From assembly GCA_963774555.1 (NCBI GenBank), contig CAVZFL010000001.1, forward strand, positions 310,001-374,000: 64,000 nt of DNA, written 5' to 3'. Each line of letters begins with the position of its first letter. Within the stretch, counting starts at the first letter, position 1. Both the position numbers and the translations under genes were made by a program. The notes below the pieces were generated by a model. The model did no database searches, had not been told where the DNA came from, and worked only from the letters and a program-made list of their open reading frames with translations. Below, one piece after another: positions 51,197 through 64,000 of the stretch. Origin of the DNA: VRUE01 sp963774555 (GTDB lineage: Bacteria; Actinomycetota; Thermoleophilia; Solirubrobacterales; 70-9).

Positions 51197-52238
51197 TTGG
51201 AGGATTCCCCCGCAACCAGGCCGGGTCGACGGGCGCGGCGGCAGCGCCGTCCCGAACGTCAGCAGATCCTGCTGCGCCGTGGGCTGGCGCTCGGCGGCGG
51301 ACTGCTGGTGCTGATCCTGCTCGTGCTCGGAGTCAAGGGCTGCCTCGACGCGCGCGCGCGTCGGGCGCTCAGCGACTACGCCCGCAACGTCACCCAGATC
51401 GTCGATGAGACGCAGCAGACCAGCAAAGGGTTCTTCGCCAAGCTCTCCGACCCCGGCAGCCTCTCGGTGACCGAATTCGTCAACCAGGTCAGCGCCGACC
51501 GCAGCGCGATGGACAACTACGCCAGCCGCATCGACGGCCTCGACGCGCCCGGCGACATGAGCCACGCGCAGCGCTCGCTCGAACTGGTCTACGAGCTGCG
51601 CAGCAGCGCGATGAACGAAATCGCCGAAAAGATGAGCACCGCGCTCGGCGACGTCGGCTCCGAGCAGGCGCGCGGCATCATCGCCCGTCAGATGCGCAAG
51701 CTGCTGGCCAGCGACGAGCTCTACGCGGCCGTCGTCCCGACCGGAGATCAACGGCGTCCTCGCCGCCAACGGAATCGACGGCTCCGACGTGCCGAAGAGC
51801 GTCTTCCTCGCCGACGAAACGAAGTGGCTCGACGAAGGGGAAGTGAGCGCCGCGCTCGACGGGGTGACGGGGTCGAGCAGCTCGGCGACCCCGGGCCTGC
51901 ACGGCCTCGGCCTGATCGGCACCAGCGTCAACGGCACCGAACTGACGGCGGAATCGACTACCGGCGTGGCCAGCGAAGGGACGCCGGAAGTGGAAGTGAC
52001 GGTTCAGAACCAGGGCGAATCGACCGAGAACGGGATCAACGTCTCGGTCACCGTCAGCGGCGGCAACACGCTGCAGGGGACGATCGACAGCATCGGCGCG
52101 GGCGAAGAAGAAACCGTCTCGATCCCGCTGACGCCGGCGCCGAGCGGCGAAGCGACGCTCGAAGTCAAGGTCGACACGGTGCCCGGCGAGCAGTTTTCCG
52201 AAAACAACGAAGCCAGCTACACGGTCGCCTTCGAATAG
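51197..52238 (+). CDS. Membrane-anchored protein with C-terminal CARDB-like domain (one frameshift)
   Basis: About 346 aa after correction. A basic N-terminus, one membrane helix (LALGGGLLVLILLVLGVKGCL, about 29-49), a helical outer region (YARNVTQIVDETQQTSKGFF ...) and a C-terminal beta domain with the CARDB adhesive pattern (EVEVTVQNQGESTENGINVSVTVSGG ... GEQFSENNEASYTVAFE). The two halves are in different frames; deleting one base around 51736-51743 joins VVRPEINGVLAANGIDGSDVPKSVFL. The TTG start at 51197 is tentative. It is probably exposed outside the membrane and divergent from the kinase; function unknown. Confidence 0.75.
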
Positions 52239-52248
52239 GGCCGCCCGG

Positions 52249-53079
52249 ATGCGGATCGCCTATCTGGGTCCGGCCGGGACCTTCACCGAGGACGCGCTGG
52301 GCGAGGCGTTCGACGGCGAGCTCGAGCCGCTGCGCACGGCGACGATCCGCGACGCGATCCTCGCGGTCGAGCGGGGCGAGGCCGAGCGCGCCCTCGTCCC
52401 CTTCGAGAACTCGATCGAGGGCTCGGTGCGATCCAGCCTCGACACCCTCGCCTTCGACGCCGAGGCGGTGACGATCGTCGGCGAGCACGACTTCGCCGTG
52501 CGGGCGATGCTGATCGCCCGCGAGCCGCTCGAGCTGGGCGAGATCCGCGCCGTCCTCTCCCACCCCCAGCCGCTTGCCCAGTGCGCCCGCTTCCTGCGCG
52601 AGTCGCTGCCGGGTGCCGAGCGGCGGGGCGTTGACAGCACCGCCGAGGCGGTCAGGCGGGTCGGCGAGTCGGACGAGCCCTGGGCGGCGATCGGCGCCCG
52701 CTCCGCGGCCGAGATCTACGGCTGCACGATCCTGCGCGAGGGGATCGAGGACGAGGCCAACAACGTCACCCGCTTCGTCTGGATCGCCCCCGCCGGCACC
52801 GCGCCGAGCGGCGGTGAGGCCTGGAAGACCTCGCTCGTCTTCTCCGAGCTGGGCGAAGACCATCCCGGGGCGCTGGTCAACGCCCTGCGGGAGTTCTCCT
52901 CCCGCGAGGTCAACCTGAGCCGCATCGAGTCCCGCCCGCTGCGCCAGGAGCTGGGCCGTTACATGTTCTTCTGCGACCTCGAGGGAGCCCTCGACGACGA
53001 GGCCGTGGCAGAGGCCGTCGAGGCCCTCCGCGACAAGGCCGACTCGGTGCGCATCCTGGGGTCGTACCCGACTGCGTAG
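52249..53079 (+). CDS. pheA: Prephenate dehydratase
   Basis: 276 aa, the monofunctional form usual in Actinobacteria. It converts prephenate to phenylpyruvate for phenylalanine synthesis. The catalytic domain has YLGPAGTFTEDA at the start, LVPFENSIEGSV, LSHPQPLAQC and the signature NNVTRFVWI (T-R-F). A C-terminal ACT domain (about 195-270: SLVFSELGEDHPGALVNALREFSSREVNLSRIESRP) binds Phe for feedback control; the ESRP motif is intact. It follows the exported protein gene by 10 bp, probably in one transcript. Confidence 0.93.
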   Translation: MRIAYLGPAGTFTEDALGEAFDGELEPLRTATIRDAILAVERGEAERALVPFENSIEGSVRSSLDTLAFDAEAVTIVGEHDFAVRAMLIAREPLELGEIRAVLSHPQPLAQCARFLRESLPGAERRGVDSTAEAVRRVGESDEPWAAIGARSAAEIYGCTILREGIEDEANNVTRFVWIAPAGTAPSGGEAWKTSLVFSELGEDHPGALVNALREFSSREVNLSRIESRPLRQELGRYMFFCDLEGALDDEAVAEAVEALRDKADSVRILGSYPTA

Positions 53080-53093
53080 AATTCCCGAGCAAC

Positions 53094-53615
53094 ATGGCAC
53101 GCGTCCTTGTCTTGAATGCGACGTATGAGCCGATCAACGTCACCACGTTGAGACGCGCCGCTGTGCTGCTGCTGAAGGAAAAGGCCGAGTTGCTGGAGCG
53201 ACGCGAGGGCGCGATCCACTCCGAGCACATGACGATGGACCGCCCCGACGTGATCCGCCTGGTCAGCTACGTGCGGATCCCCCGCGAAGCGCACAGGAGG
53301 AAGATCACCCGCCGCGCGGTGCTTGCCCGGGACTCCTGGACCTGCCAGTACTGCGGCTCGCGCAAGTCGGGCCTCACCGTGGACCACGTGATCCCCCGCT
53401 CCCGTGGCGGCAAGTCCGTCTGGGAGAACATCGTCGCCGCCTGCGCCAGCTGCAACCGCCGCAAGGGCAACCGCCTCCCCCGCGAGATCCACATGCACCC
53501 CCAGAAGACCCCCAAGCCCCCCGGCCCGACGGTCTTCATCCAGGTGGCGAGCCCGCGGATCCCGGCGGCGTGGGAGCAGTACCTGCCCTCAGCTGAACTG
53601 CCTGCTGCCGCGTAG
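53094..53615 (+). CDS. HNH endonuclease-family protein
   Basis: 173 aa. N-terminal VLVLNATYEPINVTTLRRAAVLLLKEKAEL is the conserved start of chromosomal actinobacterial HNH proteins. The nuclease core is CQYCGSRKSGLTVDHVIPRSRGGKSVWENIVAACASCNRRKGNR: two CxxC pairs for a structural zinc, catalytic His in VDHVIP, and the N and K of the last helix. It is usually a stand-alone gene of unknown role, possibly repair. It starts 14 bp after pheA. Confidence 0.88.
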   Translation: MARVLVLNATYEPINVTTLRRAAVLLLKEKAELLERREGAIHSEHMTMDRPDVIRLVSYVRIPREAHRRKITRRAVLARDSWTCQYCGSRKSGLTVDHVIPRSRGGKSVWENIVAACASCNRRKGNRLPREIHMHPQKTPKPPGPTVFIQVASPRIPAAWEQYLPSAELPAAA

Positions 53616-53633
53616 GAACGGACGGGAAGGCCG

Positions 53634-54059
53634 TCAGGTCGTGCTTGGACCACCGGGCACGACCGTGCGCAGGCCGGCCAGCCTCGCTGCTGCTGCCTGG
53701 CGCTCGTCGTATGTCACGAAAGCCTTGATCGGGCCGAGGTAGATGGCTGAAACTACGTGGATGGCGTCGAGAGCTCGCAGGGCCGGCTCAGCGAGGGCTC
53801 CAGCGCTGGCGAGCAAGCCTCTATCCGCGGGCCGGAGGGCGAGAGCATCGACCAATTGGCCGGCACGCTCCAGCAAACGACTGAGAGATAGCGAAGGATC
53901 ATGCATAGCTGCACGGCGTACGGCTCGTGGAATCTCCGTCAACACCAGCTCGCTGCTGACCAGGTCCGCGCCCTCGAGGTAGGTCCGCAGAGCCTCCGAC
54001 TCGGCCTCATCGCGGACGAGCTTGACCAGTGCGGATGTGTCCGCATAGATGACCGGCAT
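53634..54059 (-). CDS. vapC: PIN-domain ribonuclease toxin (VapC)
   Basis: 141 aa. The acidic PIN site is complete: D7 (IYADTSALVK), E42 (VLTEIPRAVRR), D98 (LRALDAIHVVSA) and D118 (FVTYDERQ). VapC toxins cleave tRNA or rRNA when not bound by antitoxin. The gene follows its antitoxin by 3 nt. It is flanked by core genes (HNH protein, gyrA), an insertion into otherwise conserved territory. The exact RNA target cannot be read here. Confidence 0.9.
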   Translation of the reverse strand: MPVIYADTSALVKLVRDEAESEALRTYLEGADLVSSELVLTEIPRAVRRAAMHDPSLSLSRLLERAGQLVDALALRPADRGLLASAGALAEPALRALDAIHVVSAIYLGPIKAFVTYDERQAAAARLAGLRTVVPGGPSTT

Positions 54060-54062
54060 CGC

Positions 54063-54335
54063 TCAGCCGTCGCCGCGGACTTCTTTGAGCGCGCGGCTCA
54101 GAGCAGTCGGGTCGCCGGTCAACTCCAACGGCTCCGGGAGACCCGTCCGCCGTGGCCGGGAAACCTGTCCCTCGGCGATCAGCCGGTCGAGATCATGCCC
54201 AGTGCTTGGAGCGGGGCCAAGTTCGGCCACCGGGCGGTTGCGATCGGTGACGACCAACCGCTCACCCTTGCTTACTCGCCGCAGGTAGACGCTCAAGTTC
54301 TGCCGTAGCTCCGCGACGCCAACTGAATCGCTCAT
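54063..54335 (-). CDS. vapB: Phd/YefM-type antitoxin (VapB)
   Basis: 90 aa. The start at ATG 54335 is preferred over 54341 because a TACTTT -10 (54348-54343) ends 7 nt before it, giving a leaderless mRNA. The N-terminus SDSVGVAELRQNLSVYLRRVSKGERLVVTDRNRPVAELGP is the Phd/YefM DNA-binding fold. The remaining 45 residues would wrap around VapC. An autoregulated toxin-antitoxin operon is expected. Confidence 0.88.
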   Translation of the reverse strand: MSDSVGVAELRQNLSVYLRRVSKGERLVVTDRNRPVAELGPAPSTGHDLDRLIAEGQVSRPRRTGLPEPLELTGDPTALSRALKEVRGDG

Positions 54336-54422
54336 GTACATTAAAGTAGCACTTTCCTTTGGTGGTTTACATACACCTAAGGATTCGGGGCCACAATCTC
54401 GCCCCCATTGCCCCGCGCAGCC

Positions 54423-56935
<2,513 letters not shown>

Positions 56936-56957
56936 TAACTCACTCTCCCAGGCAAGC

Positions 56958-56998
56958 TGCAACGCGTTGTCCTCCCGGGAGGGGGATAAAACGTTGCA
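56958..56998. repeat. Dispersed palindromic repeat, copy C (between gyrB and gyrA)
   Basis: A 41-bp imperfect palindrome from TGCAACGCGTTGTCC to GGATAAAACGTTGCA, matching copies A and B. It lies 12 bp after the gyrB stop and 22 bp before the gyrA GTG, so gyrB to gyrA read-through may be reduced. Confidence 0.7.
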
Positions 56999-57010
56999 CC
57001 CGGGACCTGG

Positions 57011-59442
<2,432 letters not shown>

Positions 59443-59465
59443 TTAGTCCCTTCCCGTTCTCATAG

Positions 59466-59506
59466 AAAACCCCGACCGTCTGGACACTTGCTGCACACGG
59501 TCGGGG
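59466..59506 (-). terminator. Intrinsic terminator between dciA and gyrB
   Basis: CCCCGACCGT (59470-59479) and ACGGTCGGGG (59497-59506) form a perfect 10-bp GC-rich stem with a 17-nt loop. On the minus strand the stem is followed by TTTT (59469-59466). It ends the dnaN-recF-dciA transcript. It also sits only 24 bp before the gyrB start, so any promoter upstream of it would be subject to attenuation. Confidence 0.75.
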
Positions 59507-59599
59507 CAGAAATGCAAGTTGACATAAGGATACCAGTTCGGGGCCTTTGCTGACCCGGTTGGAGGAAATAAAAGTCCTGCAAATCAGAGATAAATGAAA

Positions 59600-59907
59600 T
59601 CAATTACGCGCGTCTTTCACACGGAAGCGCAAACTCTGTGGCGCGCGGTCTCCGAGCCGCTCCCGCAGCCGCTCCAGGAGCTGCCCTTGCATCAAATCCA
59701 ACTCCTGCGCCCAGACGGAATCGGAGCAGCCGATCAGCACCTCCCCGCCGCGCTCGGAGACCGGGCTGGCGACGGCGGCGATCTGCTCGCCGACGACCTC
59801 CGCCCAGGCCGCCTGCACCGCCGCCAGCGCTGTCTTCGGCGCCGCTGCCGCGAGCGCCGCGCGCAGGGCTGTGCCGCGCGGGGCGGGGGGCGCGGCGGCG
59901 AGCTCAT
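59600..59907 (-). CDS. dciA: DciA-like DUF721 protein (one frameshift in this sequence)
   Basis: About 102 aa. The intact part from a GTG at 59818 reads VQAAWAEVVGEQIAAVASPV ... VLIGCSDSVWAQELDLMQGQLLERL ... LRFRVKDARN, the DUF721 core (W in WAQELD, beta strand LRFRV). Upstream in the same frame ALRAALAAAAPKTALAA extends it. Starting at the ATG at 59907 (MSSPPRPP) requires one added base in the G6 run at 59885-59890. DUF721/DciA proteins load the replicative helicase in bacteria lacking DnaC, which fits the origin setting. The exact start is uncertain. Confidence 0.75.
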
Positions 59908-61003
59908 GCCGCTGCCGCCTCGTCGATCGCGCAGCGGCATCCGCACCACCCTGCCTGCCGCGCCCGCTCGGCAGCGAGTCCTCCGCCGCAGCCGTGATCA
60001 GCGCCTGTCCGCCCCCGGCGAGGCGCTCGACCAGGCGCTCGGCGACGGCCCGGGTCGAGCTCGCTCATCACGTCGTCGAGCAGCAGCAGCGGCGCGACCC
60101 GCCGCGCCTCGAGCAGGGCGTCGCGCTCGGCGAAGAGCAGCGCCAGGAGCGCCGTGCGCTGCTCGCCCTGCGAGCCGAAGCGCCGCAGCGATCGACCAGC
60201 CGCGACCGATCTTGAGCTCGTCCAGGTGCGGGCCCCAGGAGCTGCGCCCCAGGCTCAGGTCGGCGTCGCGGCGCTCGGCCAGGCCGGCGCGGATCTCCTC
60301 GGCAGTGCCCGCCGCCCGCGGGGCGTACTCGATCGTCGCGCCTCCCTCGAGGCCGAGCTCCTCGGCGGCCAGCGGCAAAGGGCTGCGCCAGCTCCGCGAC
60401 CGCCTCGGCCCGGGCAGCGACCAGCGCGGCCGACGCCTCGGCCAGTGTCGCGTCCCAGACGTCGAGCTGGGCCGGGGCAGCCGTGGCCGGCGGCGACCCT
60501 GGCGACCAGCGCGTTGCGCTGCGCCAGCGCCTGGCCGAAACGCTGGCGCAGGTCGGTGCGGCTCGGCCAGCGGGCAGCGACGAAGCGGTCGAGGTGGGCG
60601 CGGCGTTCCGCCGGCGGGCCCTTGACCAGGGACAGACGATCGGGCGAGAAGACGGCGACCGGAGGGCGGCTTCGAGCCAGTGTCGCCGGGTCGGCCGGGC
60701 TGCCGTCGAGCAGGTGGCGGCGTCCCTCGCTGCGACTGACCGAAGCCAGCAGGTGTCGTCTCGATCCCGTCCTCGTCGCGGACCGTCGCCTCTGCCCGCG
60801 CGAAGCTGCCGCCGAAGGGAATCAGGTCGCGGCGGTCGGCGGTTCGGAATGAGCGCCCGGTGAGGGCGAAGTAGAGCGCCTCGAAGCAGATTCGTCTTGC
60901 CGACTCCGTTGGGCCCGACCAGGCTGAGGATCCCGGGCTCCAGCTCGACCCGCGCCCGGGTCAGACTGCGCAGCGGGTTCGCTTCGACGGTGGTGACCAG
61001 CAC
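59904..61003 (-). CDS. recF: RecF recombination/replication-repair ATPase (at least six indels in this sequence)
   Basis: The N-terminus is clear: LRSLTRARVELEPGILSLVGPNGVGKTNLL contains Walker A (GPNGVGKTN). In other frames follow RRHLLDGSPADPATLARSRPPVAVFSPDRLSLVKGPPAERR, PAQLDVWDATLAEASAAL, LGRSSWGPHLDELKIGRGWS, LRRFGSQGEQRTALLALLFAERD (ABC signature region) and LLLLDDVMSELD (Walker B). Indels lie near 60886, 60752, 60480, 60381, 60192 and 60052, with one more expected before the end. Corrected length is about 364 aa, normal for RecF. The 3' boundary is uncertain because the last frame runs into dciA. Confidence 0.8.
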
Positions 61004-61013
61004 CGTCCAAACC

Positions 61014-62123
61014 TCAGACGTTGAGGCGGATCGGCATCACCAGGTAGCGGAAGTCTTCGTTGTCGACCGGCTGCAGGAGGCCGGGGCGCAGCGGCGAGAT
61101 CAGGCGCAGCAGCACCTCGTCGCCCTCGACGCTTTCGATGCCCTCGCGCAGAAAGTCGGGGTTGAAGCCGATCTCCAGCGGCTCGCCCTCGAAGGCCGCG
61201 GGCATCGTCTCTTCGGCGTCGCCGACGTCCGGTGTCGATGCGGCGACCGTCAGCTCGCCGGAGGCGAAGGAGAGGCGCAGCGGCGCGTTGCGCTGGGCCA
61301 GCTGGCTGACCCGGCGGGTCACGTCGAGGAACTCCTCGCGGGGCAGGCGCACGTCGTGCTCGTAGGACTCCGGCAGCAGTTGTCGAAAGTTTGGGAACTG
61401 GCCCTCGATCAGCCTCGTGTTGAGGACGATCTCCCCCGCCCTGAAGACGGCCTGGTTGCGCTGCAGCGCAACCGACACCGACTCGACCCCTCCGGCCGAG
61501 ACGATCCGGCCCAGCTCGCGCAGCGCCTTGGCCGGGATGTTCGCCTCGAGCTCGCCACCGATCGGCTGCTCCAGCTCGGTCCGCTTCACCGCCAGCCGGT
61601 AGGAGTCGGTGGCGACCATCGTCATCTCCGAGCCGGAGGCGTTGACCAGGACGCCGGTCAGCACAGGGCGCATGTCGTCGCGCGAGGCGGCGCGGGCCAC
61701 CAGCTCCACGGTTGCCGCCAGGGCGGTGGCCGGGATCGCCAGCGGCTCGCCCTCCTCGTCGGGGAAGGTCGGGAAGTCCTCGCTGGAAAGGACGCGCAGG
61801 TGGAAGCTCGAGCCGCCGCTGCGGATCTCGACGTCGCGCTCGCTCTCGCGCTGCTCGATCTCGACCACCGGGTCGCCGAGCGAGCGGGCGAGCTCAGCCA
61901 GCAGTCGTCCCGGCAGCAGGACCGTGCCGCCGCCGTCCTCGACCTCGGCGGCGAGGTTGGTCTTCAGGCCCATCTCGAGATCGGTGGCGCTGAGGGTGAC
62001 CGTCCCGTCCTCGGCATTGAGCAGGATCCCTGAGAGAGCCTGGGTCGCGGCCCGGGTCGATACGGCCCTGGAGACAATCGAGAGCTTTGCGACGAGCTCG
62101 TCACGTTTCGTTTTCAGCTTCAA
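61014..62123 (-). CDS. dnaN: DNA polymerase III beta sliding clamp
   Basis: 369 aa, intact, with the three-domain clamp pattern: MKLKTKRDELVAKLSIVSRAVSTRAATQALSGILL at the start, GTVLLPGRLLAELARSLGD, MRPVLTGVLVNASGSEMTMVATDSYRLAVKR in the middle and DNEDFRYLVMPIRLN at the end (the MPxR motif of the protein-binding cleft). It tethers the replicase and recruits repair proteins. It sits 10 bp upstream of recF and downstream of the oriC-like region, the standard order. Unlike its neighbours to the left it shows no frameshift. Confidence 0.96.
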   Translation of the reverse strand: MKLKTKRDELVAKLSIVSRAVSTRAATQALSGILLNAEDGTVTLSATDLEMGLKTNLAAEVEDGGGTVLLPGRLLAELARSLGDPVVEIEQRESERDVEIRSGGSSFHLRVLSSEDFPTFPDEEGEPLAIPATALAATVELVARAASRDDMRPVLTGVLVNASGSEMTMVATDSYRLAVKRTELEQPIGGELEANIPAKALRELGRIVSAGGVESVSVALQRNQAVFRAGEIVLNTRLIEGQFPNFRQLLPESYEHDVRLPREEFLDVTRRVSQLAQRNAPLRLSFASGELTVAASTPDVGDAEETMPAAFEGEPLEIGFNPDFLREGIESVEGDEVLLRLISPLRPGLLQPVDNEDFRYLVMPIRLNV

Positions 62124-62149
62124 CTGGTGGTATGCCTTCTTGAGTTGGA

Positions 62150-62300
62150 TTAGGACTTGTGGAAAAGCGCGAGACAGCCCCGAATTCCGCTTGGCTTGAG
62201 GCTTGGCGGGTTGTGGAGCGGTCTGTGGGAAGTCATTGATTCTTACAGTGGCGTCGGCCGTCAGGCGGAGCCTGTGGACGTGGTGTGGATTGCGGCGCGG
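62150..62300. other. oriC: Putative oriC: five DnaA-box-like sites between dnaA and dnaN
   Basis: In the 183-bp dnaN-dnaA gap, nonamers resembling TGTGGATAA occur at 62158-62166 (TGTGGAAAA), 62212-62220 (TGTGGAGCG), 62224-62232 (TGTGGGAAG), 62273-62281 (TGTGGACGT) and 62284-62292 (TGTGGATTG), all in the same orientation. A less GC-rich stretch (62231-62248) lies between them and could unwind. Location beside dnaA fits an origin, but none of the sites is a perfect box, and they could instead serve dnaA/dnaN autoregulation. Confidence 0.55.
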
Positions 62301-62306
62301 AGTTTG

Positions 62307-63584
62307 TCAACCCGCGCGAGCGAGGGCGTCGTCCTCGTCGAAGCGGGCTTCGACCCGGCGGATCGAGTTGAGCACGGTGGAGTGATCGCGACCGCCGTAG
62401 AGGCGGCCGATCTGGGGTAGAGAGAGGTCGGTGAGCTCGCGGGTGAGGTAGATCGCGACTTGGCGCGCCCGCAGCGGGGTCGCGGCCCGGGTCGAGCCGA
62501 CAAGCTCGGCGCGGGAGATGCCGAAGGCGACGGCGACGCGCTGCTGGATCTCCTCCACCGGCGAGGACCCCTGCGAGCGCGAGGACTTGGGCACGACCGC
62601 GTCGATCAGCTCGGTGCTGAGCGGCTTGGCGGTCAGCGAGGCGTGCGCGAGGACGCGGGTGAGGGCGCCGTGGAGCTGGCGCACGTTGACGTCGATACGG
62701 CGGGCCAGCTCGGTCAGCACATCGCCCTCGGTGTCGATCCCGGCCTCGCGGACGAGGCGCCGTAGGACGGTTAGGCGGGTCGCGAGGTTGGGTGGCTCGA
62801 CCGCCACGGTGAGGCCCCACTCGAAGCGGTCGCGCAGACGCGACTCCAGGGTCGAGAGCTCGCTCGGAATGCGGTCGGCGGAGAGGACGAGCTGGCTGCC
62901 CCCTTCATAGAGGGCGTTGAAGGTGTGGAAGAACTCATCCTCGGTGTGGCGCTTGCCCTCGAGAAACTGGACGTCGTCGACGAGCAGCACGTCGAGGTCG
63001 CGGTAGCGGCGCTTGAACTCCTCGGCCCCAGCGCTGCGCAGTGCCGCGACGAACTCGTTGGTGAAGCGCTCGGCCGTTGTGTAGCGGACGTTGAGGGCGG
63101 GCGCGTTGGCGGCAAGGTAGTTGGCGATCGCGACCAGGAGGTGGGTCTTGCCGAGCCCGGGCGGGCCGTGCAGGAAGAGCGGGTTGTAGGCCTCCGACGG
63201 CGCCTCGGCCACGGCCAGGGCGGCGGCGTGAGCGAGGCGGTTCCCCTCGCCGATCACGAAGCGGTCGAAGGTGTAGCTGACGTTTAGCTCGAAGTCGATC
63301 TCTCCCGAGCCGCCGTCGGGCGTCTCTCCCTCGGCGACGAAGTGGACCTCGTCGAGGCCTGAGGCCTGGTCGAGCGCGTCGCGAATCAGCCCCGTGTAAC
63401 GGCGTTCGGCCCAGGCGCGAACGCCATCGGGGGCGGAGAGGTAGAGGATCGCGCCGCGGGTGCCGACGGGTTCCAGCGGCTCGAGCCAGAGCTCGAATGT
63501 GGAGGGTGGCACCGAGGCGCGCAGGCGGCTCTGCGCGTTGCGCCAGAGGGAGTCGAGATCGCGTTTGGCCGTGCCATCGTCCAC
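62307..63584 (-). CDS. dnaA: Chromosomal replication initiator protein DnaA
   Basis: 425 aa with a GTG at 63584; the frame is open further but would run through the rpmH promoter. Domain I (1-75: LWRNAQSRLRASVPPSTFELWLEPLEP), a very short domain II, then the AAA+ domain with Walker A GPPGLGKT (140-147) and Walker B LLVDDVQF (200-207), and domain IV with YLTRELTDLSLPQIGRLYGGRDHSTV that binds DnaA boxes. A TATGGT -10 (63599-63594) lies 9 nt before the GTG. Domain II is far shorter than in Streptomyces. Confidence 0.95.
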   Translation of the reverse strand: MDDGTAKRDLDSLWRNAQSRLRASVPPSTFELWLEPLEPVGTRGAILYLSAPDGVRAWAERRYTGLIRDALDQASGLDEVHFVAEGETPDGGSGEIDFELNVSYTFDRFVIGEGNRLAHAAALAVAEAPSEAYNPLFLHGPPGLGKTHLLVAIANYLAANAPALNVRYTTAERFTNEFVAALRSAGAEEFKRRYRDLDVLLVDDVQFLEGKRHTEDEFFHTFNALYEGGSQLVLSADRIPSELSTLESRLRDRFEWGLTVAVEPPNLATRLTVLRRLVREAGIDTEGDVLTELARRIDVNVRQLHGALTRVLAHASLTAKPLSTELIDAVVPKSSRSQGSSPVEEIQQRVAVAFGISRAELVGSTRAATPLRARQVAIYLTRELTDLSLPQIGRLYGGRDHSTVLNSIRRVEARFDEDDALARAG

Positions 63585-63688
63585 CAGCGGCCGACCATAG
63601 CGGCGGCTGGCAGAGGCGAGATCAGCCCGCCCCGCAAATGCCGCAAGAAAAGATTCCGGCTTGGGCGACCGTGGACGAGGCGCGTCCG

Positions 63689-63694
63689 TATACT
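63689..63694 (+). promoter_or_regulatory. -10 box of the rpmH-rnpA promoter
   Basis: TATACT at 63689-63694 is one base from consensus and lies 10 nt before the rpmH ATG, so the leader would be only a few nt. No convincing -35 is visible at 16-18 nt. The region is divergent with the dnaA promoter. Confidence 0.55.
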
Positions 63695-63704
63695 GCGACG
63701 GCCG

Positions 63705-63839
63705 ATGAAGAGGACCTACCAGCCGAAGAAGCGGAAGCGGGCAAAGACGCACGGGTTTCGGGCGCGAATGAGCACGCGCGGTGGCCGGGCGATTCTCAAG
63801 CGCCGCCGCCGCAAAGGCCGGAAGCGCCTCACTCCCTAG
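63705..63839 (+). CDS. rpmH: 50S ribosomal protein L34
   Basis: 44 aa, the standard length. MKRTYQPKKRKRAKTHGFRA at the start and ARMSTRGGRAILKRRRRKGR to the KRLTP end are the universal L34 sequence. It is a component of the large ribosomal subunit. It is divergent from dnaA and directly followed by rnpA, whose ATG abuts the rpmH stop codon, the conserved bacterial arrangement. Confidence 0.97.
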   Translation: MKRTYQPKKRKRAKTHGFRARMSTRGGRAILKRRRRKGRKRLTP

Positions 63840-64000
63840 ATGGCCGCGAAGCGCCGCCGGCTCTCGCGCAGCGGTGAGTTCGACCGCGTCTATCGCGACG
63901 GATCCTCACATGCGACCCGCTACCTCGTTCTCTACAGCTTCCCCCGCAAAGCGGAGGAGGCCGAGGACTTGAGGCTAGGTGTCTCGGTGAGTCGCAAGGT
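63840..64000 (+). CDS. rnpA: Ribonuclease P protein component (N-terminal part; runs off the window)
   Basis: The first 53 codons are visible from the ATG at 63840. MAAKRRRLSRSGEFDRVYRD matches the RnpA start (LxxxxxFxxVY), followed by YLVLYSFPRK and LRLGVSVSRKV, the beta strand before the RNR helix. The protein helps RNase P RNA process tRNA 5' ends. Cotranscribed with rpmH. Confidence 0.93.
   Translation, partial: MAAKRRRLSRSGEFDRVYRDGSSHATRYLVLYSFPRKAEEAEDLRLGVSVSRK

Noticed and set aside
56936..56962. TTG start for gyrA at 56962
   Set aside because: It would place part of the dispersed palindrome in the gene. The GTG at 56935 has a proper GGGAGAG box 7 nt upstream.

Overview
This 64 kb window is a high-GC actinobacterial chromosome segment that ends at the replication-origin region. 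Gene content suggests the class Thermoleophilia (Solirubrobacterales-like). The clues are large secreted propeller and collagen-like proteins of that lineage, many TetR regulators with a GRHG...REFV N-terminal motif, the actinobacterial fhaA-fhaB-pstP-rodA-pbpA-pknB cluster, and rnpA-rpmH-dnaA-dnaN-recF-dciA-gyrB-gyrA at the right end. This placement is inference from motifs, because no search was possible. Coordinates include the stop codon.

Layout. 1-6.2 kb: a minus-strand block of three exported proteins (collagen-like protein, 1,182-aa propeller protein, partial secreted protein). 6.5-8.1 kb: two convergent nucleotidyltransferase modules that look like toxin-antitoxin pairs. 8.1-13.9 kb: eight consecutive TetR-family regulators with no other gene among them. 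13.9-17.7 kb: an enoyl-CoA hydratase, an intact IS1595-like element with target-site duplication, and a patatin/VPS62-like fusion. 18.1-21.4 kb: metF, a DUF3105 membrane protein and two GNAT acetyltransferases. 21.5-33.1 kb: an envelope polysaccharide locus (sugar transferase, glycosyltransferases, flippase, O-antigen-ligase-like protein, LytR_C protein, nucleotide-sugar dehydratase, DedA, UppP).

33.1-42 kb: a Fic protein behind a duplicated operator/promoter, purM, a DUF234-type ATPase, a Ser/Thr kinase, two unrecognised membrane proteins and an HTH-nucleotidyltransferase/partner pair. 42-51 kb: the division and wall-synthesis operon, read right to left as kinase, fhaA, fhaB, pstP, rodA, pbpA, pknB (PASTA), ddl. 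It couples Ser/Thr phosphorylation to peptidoglycan synthesis. 51-54.3 kb: an exported CARDB-like protein, pheA, an HNH protein and a VapBC pair. 54.4-64 kb: gyrA, gyrB, dciA, recF, dnaN, an oriC-like DnaA-box cluster, dnaA, rpmH and the start of rnpA.

Two global features matter when using the sequence. First, many starts lie 6-8 nt downstream of a TANNNT -10 box with no ribosome-binding site, so leaderless transcripts look common. Second, single-base indels break several essential genes (ddl, pknB, gyrA, gyrB, dciA, recF). They are concentrated at about 57.2-61.0 kb and are most economically read as consensus errors. Dispersed GC-rich palindromes occur at several gene ends. I found no tRNA, rRNA or CRISPR array.
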